Below, piece by piece: positions 1-7,152 of a DNA stretch of 49,566 nucleotides. A program made the translations under genes and the position numbers. The stretch is from Puniceicoccaceae bacterium (lineage in GTDB: Bacteria; Verrucomicrobiota; Verrucomicrobiia; Opitutales; Coraliomargaritaceae). The stretch lies in the NCBI GenBank assembly GCA_002729725.1, contig PBYS01000113.1, forward strand, positions 1 to 49,566, read 5' to 3'. How positions within the stretch are numbered: position 1 is the first letter of the stretch; each line of letters opens with the position of its first letter. The notes under the pieces were generated by a model. That model ran no database searches and was not told the DNA's origin. It saw only the letters and a list, made by a program, of their open reading frames with translations.

Positions 1-108
1 ATACACACATAAACCAGACTGAGGATAGTGGATTTTACGCCCTTAAATTTGAAGCTCCGGATGACTAGATGATGAGCACTTGGGAGGGGGGGCACCCCAA
101 GGACATAG

Positions 109-179
109 AGCAATTTCTTATAGCCTAGCAATTTCTTATAGCCTAGCAATTTCTTATAGCCTGGTTAATTTAATCTCTT
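109..179. repeat. Modular repeat, copy 1 (A-A-A-B)
   Basis: Three tandem units of an 18-bp module A (AGCAATTTCTTATAGCCT at 109-126, 127-144 and 145-162) are followed directly by a 17-bp module B (GGTTAATTTAATCTCTT, 163-179). The same modules recur at 640-690 and 1505-1539. Read on the minus strand, module B followed by A gives a stop codon in all three frames. The stop codon of the gene fragment to its right (170-172) lies inside module B. The nature of the element is unknown. Confidence 0.9.
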
Positions 180-664
180 TCGAGTCTAGTCGCGGTTAAC
201 TTTGCCTGCACTAAGTGTGTTGCGGTGCGTAGATCTGTTGCACTCAAACCTTCCGTAGCAACCTCTAGAACTGTTTCGCCTGCTGAGGCCAATTTTCGGG
301 CTCCTCTTAGCTCGAAAAGAAAGCCTGGGTTATTTGCTTTGCCGATTGCTCGTAACAATCGATCAAACCCCGCAATGTTCGGTGAAGCTTCGAGGATAAC
401 CTTAGCATCAATAAGAAGGTCAGCCTGCTTATAAGCTCCTGTAAACACATCCGTTTTGTTCAATGCCTTACCAAGCAACTGAGGATCAACGATCCCGCCA
501 TCGAGCAATTTTGCCATTCCGGCTAGCGCGTCGTCGAGCTTTCCAGAAGTCTTTAGCCCGCCAAGCACGTCATCCGAAAGAACACCAACCGCTTCAACAA
601 GACTGCGGGCAGTCTCGTCCCCTAAATTAGGGTTAGTGGAGCAATTTCTTATAGCCTGGTTAAT
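170..664 (-). pseudogene. Gene fragment, nuclease-fold (polymorphic toxin-like), bounded by repeats
   Basis: The frame is open on the minus strand from a stop at 665-667 inside repeat copy 2 to a stop at 170-172 inside repeat copy 1. It is therefore cut at both ends by the repeat and has no convincing start; the first GTG, at 568, is only an internal codon. The C-terminal part reads PGFLFELRGARKLAS, then SATDLRTATHLVQAK. This order (Glu-containing helix, then Asp, then QxK) resembles the core of PD-(D/E)xK restriction-endonuclease-fold toxins found at the tips of polymorphic toxins. The upstream part is helical and Ala/Leu-rich, like a pre-toxin linker. The sequence normally expected after QxK is missing. 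The family assignment is inferred from motif spacing only, and activity is unlikely. Confidence 0.45.
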
Positions 665-690
665 TTAATCTCTTGGTTAATTTAATCTCT
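640..690. repeat. Modular repeat, copy 2 (A-B-B)
   Basis: One module A (640-657) is followed by two B modules (658-674 and 675-690). In copy 1 it is module A that is multiplied, and here module B, so the two parts expand independently. The copy separates the nuclease-like fragment on its left from the 204-codon open frame on its right. Confidence 0.9.
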
Positions 691-805
691 CCGCCTAGGT
701 TGAATCAGCTCGAGTATCTGTTCCTTCCACCAGGGTCAATCGCCAGCAATCCAGACATCTGCAAAGCTTACGTTGCAAACACAATCTTCACAAGGATCCC
801 GTTGC

Positions 806-1390
806 CTAAAGATCATTTCTCGGTCCCGATAAAGCTTTCTTTGAGCCAATCGCATATTCTTTCCAGTTCCAACCGGCGACATTTTTGGCAATATCGATCT
901 CTCTTTTCAGCAATTCAATATCATAAGAAATGAATATACGAATTTCTTTCATCACCTTAGTATTTTTATTATAATACTGGAACGAATATCCATCTAATTC
1001 ATTCCATAGAACTGAATGAAATGCAACTGAAGGGTCAATCTCCTTTAAAGTCTCATCCGAGAGTTTCTTATAACGTACCACAGACTGAACTAAATCTGTA
1101 TCAATCGTGCTATCAATTACGGGCGCAATCTTCAGCTCTAGTCCACAGACCCGAGACTCTTGGTTTAGATCAATGGCCGTCGTCCACGCGAAATTTTGGT
1201 TAGCCGCCAACGAGTAAAGCCGAATGGGTAGCCATTCTCCTAGCAGATCCCGATAGCGTTCATTTTGGTGCGCACAAATCAAGACATACAACTCCTGGCT
1301 CTCTTCATTCTCGAACTCGTACCACTGCTCTCCAGTAACAACTGACGATCCAAGCACAACAAACATTACAGCGACAAATATTTCTTTCAT
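806..1390 (-). CDS. Small secreted protein of unknown function
   Basis: I do not recognise this protein. From ATG at 1390 it has 194 residues and begins MKEIFVAVMFVVLGSSVVTG, a convincing Sec signal peptide with cleavage near residue 20. The frame can be extended to a TTG at 1420, but this would put ten residues in front of the signal peptide, so the ATG is preferred. No clear Shine-Dalgarno site precedes it. The mature part is mixed alpha/beta with many aromatic residues (WYEFE, YSFQYYNK, WNWKEYA) and no recognisable catalytic motif. It lies between repeat copies 2 and 3, apparently complete, and is AT-richer than the housekeeping genes to its right. A role as a secreted partner or immunity-type protein of the neighbouring toxin-like fragment is possible but unsupported. 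Confidence 0.55.
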   Translation of the reverse strand: MKEIFVAVMFVVLGSSVVTGEQWYEFENEESQELYVLICAHQNERYRDLLGEWLPIRLYSLAANQNFAWTTAIDLNQESRVCGLELKIAPVIDSTIDTDLVQSVVRYKKLSDETLKEIDPSVAFHSVLWNELDGYSFQYYNKNTKVMKEIRIFISYDIELLKREIDIAKNVAGWNWKEYAIGSKKALSGPRNDL

Positions 1391-1504
1391 ATAATATGAT
1401 TTTACTCCGACCCTTCGCAATTCGAGTCTAAATTCCCAGTGACATTCGACAAAGTATCCTGCGTGCCTACTATTCCACCTAAAGTCACAATAATTCCAGC
1501 TTCA

Positions 1505-1539
1505 AGCAATTTCTTATAGCCTGGTTAATTAAATCTCCC
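1505..1539. repeat. Modular repeat, copy 3 (A-B)
   Basis: One module A (1505-1522) and one slightly diverged module B (GGTTAATTAAATCTCCC, 1523-1539). The transposase stump to its right ends inside module B, so the repeat marks the breakpoint of that gene. Confidence 0.9.
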
Positions 1540-1847
1540 CCTTTTTGTGAAGCCCGTTCGGAGCCTGGCAAAAGCCCAAACGCTCACGGGCGAAACCATC
1601 GCAACTCTCGCAGCGCACCCGCCTGGTCTGCATAATGAAAACCGTTTTTTTAAGCCGACTGGTAGGCCTCGGACAGAGCGGCGCTCCGAAGTCTCAACGA
1701 ACTTTGACTGCTTGGACTTACAGCAGGTGCAAACCGCCTCAGTTGCCGTGCTGATCATGTGATAATACTCAGTCTGATCCTTGCGAACGGTCTTATTATA
1801 GTGGAATCCACGGATACCTGAGTATAGTAAACAATGCTGGTTGTCAT
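1525..1847 (-). pseudogene. ISL3-family transposase, N-terminal remnant with two frame breaks
   Basis: Read on the minus strand with two frame changes, this matches the N-terminal zinc-finger region of ISL3-type transposases. ATG at 1847 gives MTTSIVYY. The frame then changes near 1820-1826 to give GIRGFHYNK and later AVCTCCKSKQSK...RGLPVGLKK. It changes again at a run of seven A (1645-1651 on the plus strand) to give TVFIMQTRRVRCESCDGFAR...LGFC. The CxxC pairs and the hallmark RGLPVG are in the family order (LLYHxxGIRGY, CPxC, LPIG, RRVxCxxC). The protein then stops in repeat copy 3, so the catalytic DDE part is absent. The second break sits on a homopolymer A7, which could be a slippage site or a sequencing error. 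Since the rest of the gene is missing, a dead remnant is most likely. Confidence 0.65.
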
Positions 1848-2084
1848 AGTTTTGATGACGAAAACCAGACAGCAAAACGACAGCCAGCACCTTCTCAACC
1901 CTCTAAATCACTGCAATCAACCAAATCATTGCGGTCTTAAATCCAAGCGAGGAAGGCAGCTAAGAAAGAAGACTTCTGACACTTATTGTCCGAAATCCGT
2001 GAAGAGCCCAGAATCTTCAATTTCACTGCGCAGGCTGCGTGTTAATTTGCAGTTAAACGCTCGCCTGAGAAGATCGCCAAACGC
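1848..2084. other. Intergenic, no gene recognised
   Basis: About 240 bases lie between the transposase stump and the end of the ftsB-like gene. The open frame on the plus strand here (1834-2133) is rich in Asn, Ser and Arg and runs into ftsB in antisense; it has no protein-like pattern. No hairpin with a T-run, tRNA or repeat was found. Confidence 0.5.
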
Positions 2085-2390
2085 TTATGGCTCGTCCGAG
2101 AATCGGAACAGCAACTCGTCGGGACGGGCGTAACCAAGCCGCTCGCGCACGACACGCTCTAGAAACTCGGGGTCATCGATCAGGCGCGCCATATAGGACT
2201 CCTTTTGATCAAACTCTTTTCGAGCTTGTATGAGCTTAGCCTCGATTCTATTTTCGCGGGCTTTGAAGTTCATATACTCTCGATGTGTCTTCATGACGAG
2301 CCCGCCAAAAAACACGACCAACACGCATAACATGCCCATCAACATGAGCACAAAAGCACGTTCCTTTCGCTGGGCAGAATTTTTTGACAT
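2085..2390 (-). CDS. ftsB: FtsB/DivIC-type septum formation initiator
   Basis: A small bitopic cell-division protein of 101 residues. A short charged cytoplasmic N-terminus (MSKNSAQRKER) is followed by one membrane helix at about residues 13-34. A periplasmic coiled coil comes next (about 38-75, NFKARENRIEAKLIQARKEF). The C-terminal motif DPEFLERVVRERLGYARPDE is typical of FtsB/DivIC, where it helps bind FtsL and FtsQ at the divisome. ATG at 2390 was chosen because the only longer start is a TTG at 2402 and the family begins just before the membrane helix. It is transcribed away from gspA across about 60 bases. Family recognition is strong; FtsB and DivIC cannot be told apart from this alone. 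Confidence 0.85.
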   Translation of the reverse strand: MSKNSAQRKERAFVLMLMGMLCVLVVFFGGLVMKTHREYMNFKARENRIEAKLIQARKEFDQKESYMARLIDDPEFLERVVRERLGYARPDELLFRFSDEP

Positions 2391-2450
2391 CAGACAGGAC
2401 AAAGAAGGCCATTTTCCCGCACTTGGAAAGGGTATTTTAATCTAAGCACT

Positions 2451-3269
2451 ATGTATCTCGAATACTTCGGTTTTAAGGAAATGCCTTTTCACGTAACGCC
2501 CAACCCGCGTTTCCTCTTTCTCAGCCCCACTCACGAGGAGGCGCTGCAGCACTTACGCTATGGGATCGAGGACAAAAAGGGCTTCATCGTACTGACCGGA
2601 GAGGTGGGCTGCGGCAAGACGACGCTCTGTCGCAAATTGCTCGAAGAGCTGGACTCGCGGAAAGAAGTGGACACCGCGCTGCTATTAAACCCGCGCGTTT
2701 CTGAGACTCAACTGCTGCGCGGCATCATGAAAGAGCTCGGCGAGGAGGTCAAAGCGCGCTCTAGCAACGACCTACTGGACAAAATTAACGATGTATTGCT
2801 GGAGCGCATCCACGCGGGCCGTGAAATTGTAGTCATCATCGACGAAGCGCAAAACCTCTCCTTTGAGGTCATGGAGATGCTACGCATGCTATCAAACTTG
2901 GAAACCTACGACCAAAAGCTGCTGCAGATCATCTTGATGGGTCAACCGGAACTGAACGAGAAGCTGAAAGAAGAGCGTCTGCGCCAATTTCGCCAACGCG
3001 TGCTGGTGCACTACGACCTCAAACCGCTCAATCAGATGGAAGTACAACTCTACGTGCTGCACCGGCTCTCGCTAGTTGGCAGCAATGGGCAGCCACAGTT
3101 CACACCACGCGCCATCAAGAAGATTGCCAACAGCAGCCTAGGCATTCCTCGCATGATTAACAATATCTGCGACAAGTCATTACTCTCTACCTTCATCCGC
3201 AACGGCAACGAAGTCACCTACTGGGACGTGCGCCGCGCCCTCAAAGACATCAACCGCCTACATCGATAA
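2451..3269 (+). CDS. gspA: ExeA/GspA-type AAA ATPase
   Basis: This 272-residue protein opens with MYLEYFGFKEMPFHVTPNPRF's family hallmark (YFGF, PF..TP, FLSPTHEEAL), followed by Walker A GEVGCGKTT (residues 50-58) and Walker B VVIIDEAQNL (about 127-136). The sensor region QRVLVHYDLKPL and the helical lid ending at INRLHR complete an AAA+ module. In Aeromonas, ExeA works with ExeB to insert the type II secretin through peptidoglycan. This version ends after the ATPase and lacks the membrane helix and peptidoglycan-binding domain of full ExeA, so its cell-wall contact may come from its partner. It overlaps the next gene by a TAATG junction, which implies translational coupling. The substrate process could also be type IV pilus or another wall-spanning machine. 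Confidence 0.8.
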   Translation: MYLEYFGFKEMPFHVTPNPRFLFLSPTHEEALQHLRYGIEDKKGFIVLTGEVGCGKTTLCRKLLEELDSRKEVDTALLLNPRVSETQLLRGIMKELGEEVKARSSNDLLDKINDVLLERIHAGREIVVIIDEAQNLSFEVMEMLRMLSNLETYDQKLLQIILMGQPELNEKLKEERLRQFRQRVLVHYDLKPLNQMEVQLYVLHRLSLVGSNGQPQFTPRAIKKIANSSLGIPRMINNICDKSLLSTFIRNGNEVTYWDVRRALKDINRLHR

Positions 3270-3985
3270 TGAGCCTAATCAACCAAGCCCTTCGAAAAGC
3301 CCAACGCGACCGCACGCCTAACCGCATGGCGCAACCCGGTGAGCAGAGTGCGCCGGCCTACGCCCAGAGCGCGGCGCGCGGCATGAGCCCTGCGCTCGTG
3401 ATAGGCCTCGTCATTGCTGTCGCAGTGCTGATCGGCTTAGTGGTAGGTTTGAGCGTAGTGATCTTTAGAGATAACTCCACCCCGGCACGACCAATCAGCA
3501 ATGCCGCGAGTGCGACGCCTGCGAGCGGCGAAAATCCAACTCCGGCTCCGCAACCTGCACACAGCCCGATTCCGCAAGCCTCTGTTCCAGCGCTGGCACC
3601 CACGACAGCTGCCCCGGGGGAGAGTACTGCAGCCGCTCCCAGCGTAGTGGACGAATTGCGCAAAGCACGTGAAGCCGCCGAGGCGAAAGCCGCCGCTGAG
3701 GCCCAAGCAGCTGCCAAGGCCGCCGAACTTGAAGCAAAAGCCGCCGCGGCCGCCAAGGCCCGAGCAGAAGCGAAACCTAGCCAAGACATCATTACATGGC
3801 TAGGACAAGCGAAGCTTTCAGGTGTCAAAATATCCACCAGCGAGAGCAAAGTCATCTTAAACGGCAAAGCTTATGCAGTCGGCGAATATGTAAATTACAA
3901 TCTCGGGCTCAAGGTCATGGTGATCCAACAAGAGCGCGTTTTATTCATGGACAACAATGGCAAGAAATACATGAAGCGTCTATAA
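3269..3985 (+). CDS. gspB: GspB-domain protein (type II secretion partner of GspA)
   Basis: The 238-residue protein starts MSLINQALRKAQRDR, the conserved N-terminal stretch of GspB/ExeB-like proteins. A single membrane helix follows (about residues 43-67, ALVIGLVIAVAVLIGLVVGL). Next is a long Pro/Ala linker that turns into an Ala/Lys/Glu-rich, probably helical, segment (about 125-170). The C-terminal GspB (T2SSB) domain runs from about 175 (ITWLGQAKLSGVKIS) to the end (VLFMDNNGKKYMKRL). The start codon overlaps the gspA stop (TAATG). GspB anchors GspA to the inner membrane and spans the periplasm. The low-complexity linker produces several long shadow frames on the other strand. Confidence 0.8.
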   Translation: MSLINQALRKAQRDRTPNRMAQPGEQSAPAYAQSAARGMSPALVIGLVIAVAVLIGLVVGLSVVIFRDNSTPARPISNAASATPASGENPTPAPQPAHSPIPQASVPALAPTTAAPGESTAAAPSVVDELRKAREAAEAKAAAEAQAAAKAAELEAKAAAAAKARAEAKPSQDIITWLGQAKLSGVKISTSESKVILNGKAYAVGEYVNYNLGLKVMVIQQERVLFMDNNGKKYMKRL

Positions 3986-4422
3986 TGCAGGGCATGCCAT
4001 CCAAAATCCCGCGCGCCTACTTATGGCCAGTATTACTCATCATCGCCATCTTCGCGGCCTCTAGCACCTCGCGACTCGCCACACCCGACCTCGGATTTCA
4101 ATTTTCAAAAGATAAGTTAGCTCATTTTTTAGTCTTCGGCCTGGTCGCGACAGCCGTACTGCGCACGCCAAAGTTGCGAAGCTGCCGTTGGCGAGACCTC
4201 ATGATCGCAGTGTTGATCACCTCGGCCTATGGTGGCTGCGACGAGTTTCGCCAGTCACTCACGCCAGGCCGCAGCGTGGAAGTGGCCGACTGGCTGGCGG
4301 ACACTCTCGGGGCAATTGTCGCCGTCAGCGTCTATGCCCGCTGGCACAGTTACCGCCGTTTACTAGAGTGTCGCGTCCCGGCCCGTCGTAGGGCCTCTCA
4401 TAGCGCTTCTGTTAAAGTTTGA
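3985..4422 (+). CDS. VanZ-family membrane protein
   Basis: A 145-residue protein whose ATG overlaps the gspB stop (TAATG), making it the third gene of the gspA-gspB unit. ATG at 3994 is a second option (MPSKIPRAYLWP). The VanZ pattern is visible: a first membrane helix (LWPVLLIIAIFAASS), the motif DKLAHFLVFGLVA, then a second helix and the signature DEFRQSLTPGRSVEVADWLADTLGA, in which acidic residues follow the membrane segment. VanZ-like proteins are small membrane proteins of unclear biochemical role, named after a teicoplanin-resistance accessory protein. The location hints at an envelope function but says nothing specific. Confidence 0.8.
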   Translation: MQGMPSKIPRAYLWPVLLIIAIFAASSTSRLATPDLGFQFSKDKLAHFLVFGLVATAVLRTPKLRSCRWRDLMIAVLITSAYGGCDEFRQSLTPGRSVEVADWLADTLGAIVAVSVYARWHSYRRLLECRVPARRRASHSASVKV

Positions 4423-4442
4423 ACTAGTAAGATTGATTGAAC

Positions 4443-4508
4443 CGTAGCCTAGAAACTCTGTTTCGGGGTTTGATCTGTTCGACCCCGGTTCAAAGAACCG
4501 AGGTTACG
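4443..4508. repeat. Imperfect GTAGCC palindrome, element 1
   Basis: About 66 bases form a long imperfect hairpin. The left arm (CGTAGCCTAG...TTTCGGGGT) pairs with the right arm (ACCCCGGTTC...GAGGTTACG) around a short loop near 4472-4483. It has no T-run. It looks like an intergenic palindromic element of the kind dispersed in many bacterial genomes. The region 4423-4778 otherwise holds only element 2 and a terminator. Confidence 0.5.
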
Positions 4509-4562
4509 ACTTAAATTCACATGGATGCAGTGGCGGGGCTCTTTAGACCCCGTTCCGCACGA

Positions 4563-4651
4563 TGTAGCCAGCGACAGTTTTCAGCCAATCGGAACCGAGG
4601 CGAAAAAACTCTAATAGGGTTCGCCCCCCGAACCAGAGAAGCGAGGCTACA
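4563..4651. repeat. Imperfect GTAGCC palindrome, element 2
   Basis: The ends TGTAGCC (4563-4569) and GGCTACA (4645-4651) are perfect inverted 7-mers. Between them lie a shared GGAACCGAGGCGAA-type stretch and the inner inverted pair GGTTCG/CGAACC. Element 1 has the same terminal GTAGCC and an inner GAACCGAGG, so the two look like relatives. A 62-codon frame on the minus strand here is judged a by-product. Confidence 0.5.
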
Positions 4652-4710
4652 CGAAGCAGCTCTTTTAGGTTCAACTTTTTAAAATCAGTATTAATCGGCC
4701 AAGATGGCAT

Positions 4711-4742
4711 AAAAAAGCCCTGCCGAATCAACGGCAGGGCTT
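4711..4742 (-). terminator. Rho-independent terminator of the phosphorylase gene
   Basis: On the minus strand, AAGCCCTGCCG, a short loop and CGGCAGGGCTT are followed by TTTT, about 37 bases after the stop of the phosphorylase gene. Confidence 0.85.
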
Positions 4743-4778
4743 GGACAATTAAATCGAGCCGATCAGCTCGCGGGCCAC

Positions 4779-6113
4779 TTAAGCGACGCGCTCGACAATA
4801 AGCTCTGGTGGATTCGGACGCTTAGGCGCGAGGCGGTAGGCAGTCTTGAGGTATTCAAGCGCTTCTTCCATCTTCGCTTCGTCGTTGTAATGAATCATCA
4901 TCAATGGCTCACCTTGTTTGACCTGCGTGCCAACCTTCTTGATTTCGGAAACTCCAACCGCGGGGTCGTATTTACCGTTCTTACGCATGGCTAGTTTCGC
5001 CACGCCTTCTGCAATCAATCCGGCATTAATGGTGTGCACATAGCCGCGCTTAGGCGCAGGCAATTTACGCACATGCTTTGCAGTCGGGAATTTCTCTGGA
5101 TCGTCGATCACGGATGTATCGCCTCCCTGTGCGGCCACCATATCCTTAAATTTCTGCAGAGCGGAACCATCCTTAAGGTGACGTTGCACCGTCTGCTTAG
5201 CAGACAGCGTGGAACCAGCGACACCTGCAAGACGCACGATTTCCATACCGAGCTTAAGCACCAATTCCTGCAAATCTTCCGGACCTTCGCCCTTGAGCAA
5301 TTGGATTGCTTCCTTGAGTTCCAAGGCGGTGCCAACGGTATCGCCGAGCGGCTGATTCATGTCAGTGACCAATGCCACACAGCGGCGCTTCATCGAGCGG
5401 CCGACACGTGTGATGGAGCGCGCGAGTTGCTTGGCTTGCTCGACATCTTTGATGAAGGAGCCGTTGCCCCACTTCACGTCGATCACGAGCCCTTCCGCTC
5501 CCTCAGCCAACTTGCGGCTCAGCACACTGCCCGTAATCAAAGGCAAACTGGGGATGGTGCCCGTCTCGGTGCGCATCTGATACAGGATGCTATCAACGGG
5601 TGCGATTTCCGGATCTTGCTTGATAAAGGTGCAGCCCACTTTCTTCAACTGAGCATGGAAGCCCTTGAGGTCGAGCACGGGATCGAAACCAGGGATTGCC
5701 GAAAGCTTACTCAGATTGCTGATGATGTATTCCTCATCCACACCATTCATAGTGGGCATCACGACGCCACATGCAGCTGCAAGCGGAGCCAGCACTAGAG
5801 TGGTCTTATCACCCACACCGCCGGTCGAGTATTTATCGATCTTGGGGCGTGTGATCTTGGTCAGGTCGATGACCTCACCGGAAAGCATCATTTCTTCAGC
5901 AAAGACAGCGGTCTCTTGCGCGGACATGCCTTGGAAATAGACTGCCATCGCGAAGGCAGCCTGCTGAAATTTCGGCATCTCTTCGTCTAAAATAGAGTCG
6001 ACGATGAAACGGATTTCTTCGTCGGTGAATTCGCCACCGTCACGCTTCTTTTCAACCAAATGGCTGAATGAAGGCTTGATGAATTTGCGCGAGCTAATGA
6101 TCTTTTTTCTCAT
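4779..6113 (-). CDS. Thymidine/pyrimidine-nucleoside phosphorylase homologue with altered phosphate loop
   Basis: The 444-residue protein follows the DeoA/Pdp fold from end to end: a helical start (EKKRDGGEFTDEEIRF), the glycine loop DKYSTGGVGDKTTLV (93-107), the central domain (LVIDVKWGNGSFIK, LVTDMNQPLG) and the C-terminal biotinyl-like domain. The family cleaves pyrimidine nucleosides with phosphate. Residues equivalent to E. coli Lys84, Ser86, Arg171 and Ser186 are kept (Lys94, Ser96, Arg181, Ser196). However, the loop that normally reads SGRGLGHTGGTLDKLE is replaced at equal length by NGVDEEYIISNLSKLS (123-138), which loses the phosphate-contacting Ser113 and Thr123. His85 is Tyr95 and Lys190 is Arg200. 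Activity or substrate may therefore differ, so I give no gene symbol. ATG at 6113 fits the family start. A strong terminator follows. Confidence 0.8.
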   Translation of the reverse strand: MRKKIISSRKFIKPSFSHLVEKKRDGGEFTDEEIRFIVDSILDEEMPKFQQAAFAMAVYFQGMSAQETAVFAEEMMLSGEVIDLTKITRPKIDKYSTGGVGDKTTLVLAPLAAACGVVMPTMNGVDEEYIISNLSKLSAIPGFDPVLDLKGFHAQLKKVGCTFIKQDPEIAPVDSILYQMRTETGTIPSLPLITGSVLSRKLAEGAEGLVIDVKWGNGSFIKDVEQAKQLARSITRVGRSMKRRCVALVTDMNQPLGDTVGTALELKEAIQLLKGEGPEDLQELVLKLGMEIVRLAGVAGSTLSAKQTVQRHLKDGSALQKFKDMVAAQGGDTSVIDDPEKFPTAKHVRKLPAPKRGYVHTINAGLIAEGVAKLAMRKNGKYDPAVGVSEIKKVGTQVKQGEPLMMIHYNDEAKMEEALEYLKTAYRLAPKRPNPPELIVERVA

Positions 6114-6254
6114 TTAATGAGTATGTGTCTTCTGTGGATAAAACCGCCCGAGGCGGCATAAACCTTTGATTAATGGGCACTAATGACCCAAATGTCGAGC
6201 TTAAAATGAAATTCTTGCCCAACTGACTCGGTCACGGGGCCCCATTTAAACACC

Positions 6255-6286
6255 AAAAAAAGCCGGAGGCCTCTCGGCCTCCGGCT
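6255..6286 (-). terminator. Rho-independent terminator after tpiA
   Basis: On the minus strand, AGCCGGAGGCC, loop GAGA and GGCCTCCGGCT are followed by seven T residues, shortly after the tpiA stop. Confidence 0.9.
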
Positions 6287-6310
6287 GAATAAACTAGCAA
6301 GAACGGACGC

Positions 6311-7090
6311 TTACTTGGAGAGCTTTTGTGCGCTCTCAACAAGAGCCGCAAAAGAGTTCGCCTTAAGGGCCGCACCGCCGATGAGACCACCATCGATGTT
6401 CTTTTGAGCGAGCAGATCATCTGCATTTTCTGGCTTCATAGAACCACCATAAAGGATGCGCACCTTATCCGCAGCTTCTTCGCCGATCAGGCCAGCGAGC
6501 ATGCAGCGGATTTCAGCGTGCACTTCTTCGGCCATCTCAGGAGTGGCGGTCTTACCAGTGCCAATCGCCCAGACGGGCTCGTAAGCGATCACAAGTGCGT
6601 CCGCAGCATCCGCTTCGACGCCGACCAGTGCACCTTCGAGTTGTGTCTTGATGACTTCGTTGACCTTGCCGGCCTCACGCTCTTCGAGTGTTTCACCGAC
6701 ACAGACGATGGGCTTCAGGTTGGCAGCAAGTGCAGCGAGTGTCTTCTTGTTGACGATCGCATCGGTCTCACCGAAGTATTCGCGGCGCTCGGAGTGTCCA
6801 AGGATCACGAAGTTAGTGAAGAGGTGGCGCAGCATTTCAGCTGAGATCTCACCCGTGTAAGCGCCGGATGCTTCGAAGTGCATGTTTTGTGCACCGAGTT
6901 GGATGTTCGAATTGTTCACGACCTGAGAGACAGACTCCAGTGCAGTGAAGGTCGGGCAGACACAGACCGTAACATCGGTTTGTGCACCAACGAGGCTGAC
7001 TACGTCTTTAGCGAGCTCTGCGCCTTCGGCAGAATTCAGGTTCATTTTCCAGTTACCTGCGATCAGGTATTTGCGTGCGGATGTGCTCAT
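6311..7090 (-). CDS. tpiA: Triosephosphate isomerase
   Basis: A 259-residue TIM-barrel enzyme interconverting dihydroxyacetone phosphate and glyceraldehyde 3-phosphate in the cytoplasm. The active-site residues are all present: Lys15 in AGNWKMN, His99 in ILGHSERR and Glu171 in AYEPVWAIGTGKT. The phosphate-gripping ILYGGSMKPEN and GGLIGGAALK loops close the barrel. The length is normal. It is the last gene of the gap-pgk-tpiA series, 62 bases after pgk, and ends at a strong hairpin terminator, so the lower glycolytic genes probably share transcripts. Confidence 0.98.
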   Translation of the reverse strand: MSTSARKYLIAGNWKMNLNSAEGAELAKDVVSLVGAQTDVTVCVCPTFTALESVSQVVNNSNIQLGAQNMHFEASGAYTGEISAEMLRHLFTNFVILGHSERREYFGETDAIVNKKTLAALAANLKPIVCVGETLEEREAGKVNEVIKTQLEGALVGVEADAADALVIAYEPVWAIGTGKTATPEMAEEVHAEIRCMLAGLIGEEAADKVRILYGGSMKPENADDLLAQKNIDGGLIGGAALKANSFAALVESAQKLSK

Positions 7091-7152
7091 AATATTGATG
7101 AATGATGGCGGATTGCGGATTGCGGATGAATAATTAATGATGGCGGATATGG

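Noticed and set aside
109..1539. Repeat copies as a CRISPR array or integron attC sites
   Set aside because: Only three unevenly spaced copies with 460 and 815 base intervals, modules in tandem, no spacers of constant size, no cas genes and no GTTRRRY core pair or palindrome as in attC.
1834..2133. 99-codon plus-strand frame
   Set aside because: Asn/Ser/Arg-rich, crosses the transposase stump and antisense ftsB; no support.
3358..3867. Minus-strand frames of 80-169 codons over gspB
   Set aside because: They arise from the repetitive Ala/Pro-rich linker of gspB.
4543..4731. 62-codon frame downstream of the phosphorylase
   Set aside because: It overlaps both a palindromic element and the terminator; no start context or protein-like pattern.
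5034..5798. 254-codon open frame opposite the phosphorylase gene
   Set aside because: Antisense to a real gene and rich in His/Cys/Arg without any domain pattern.
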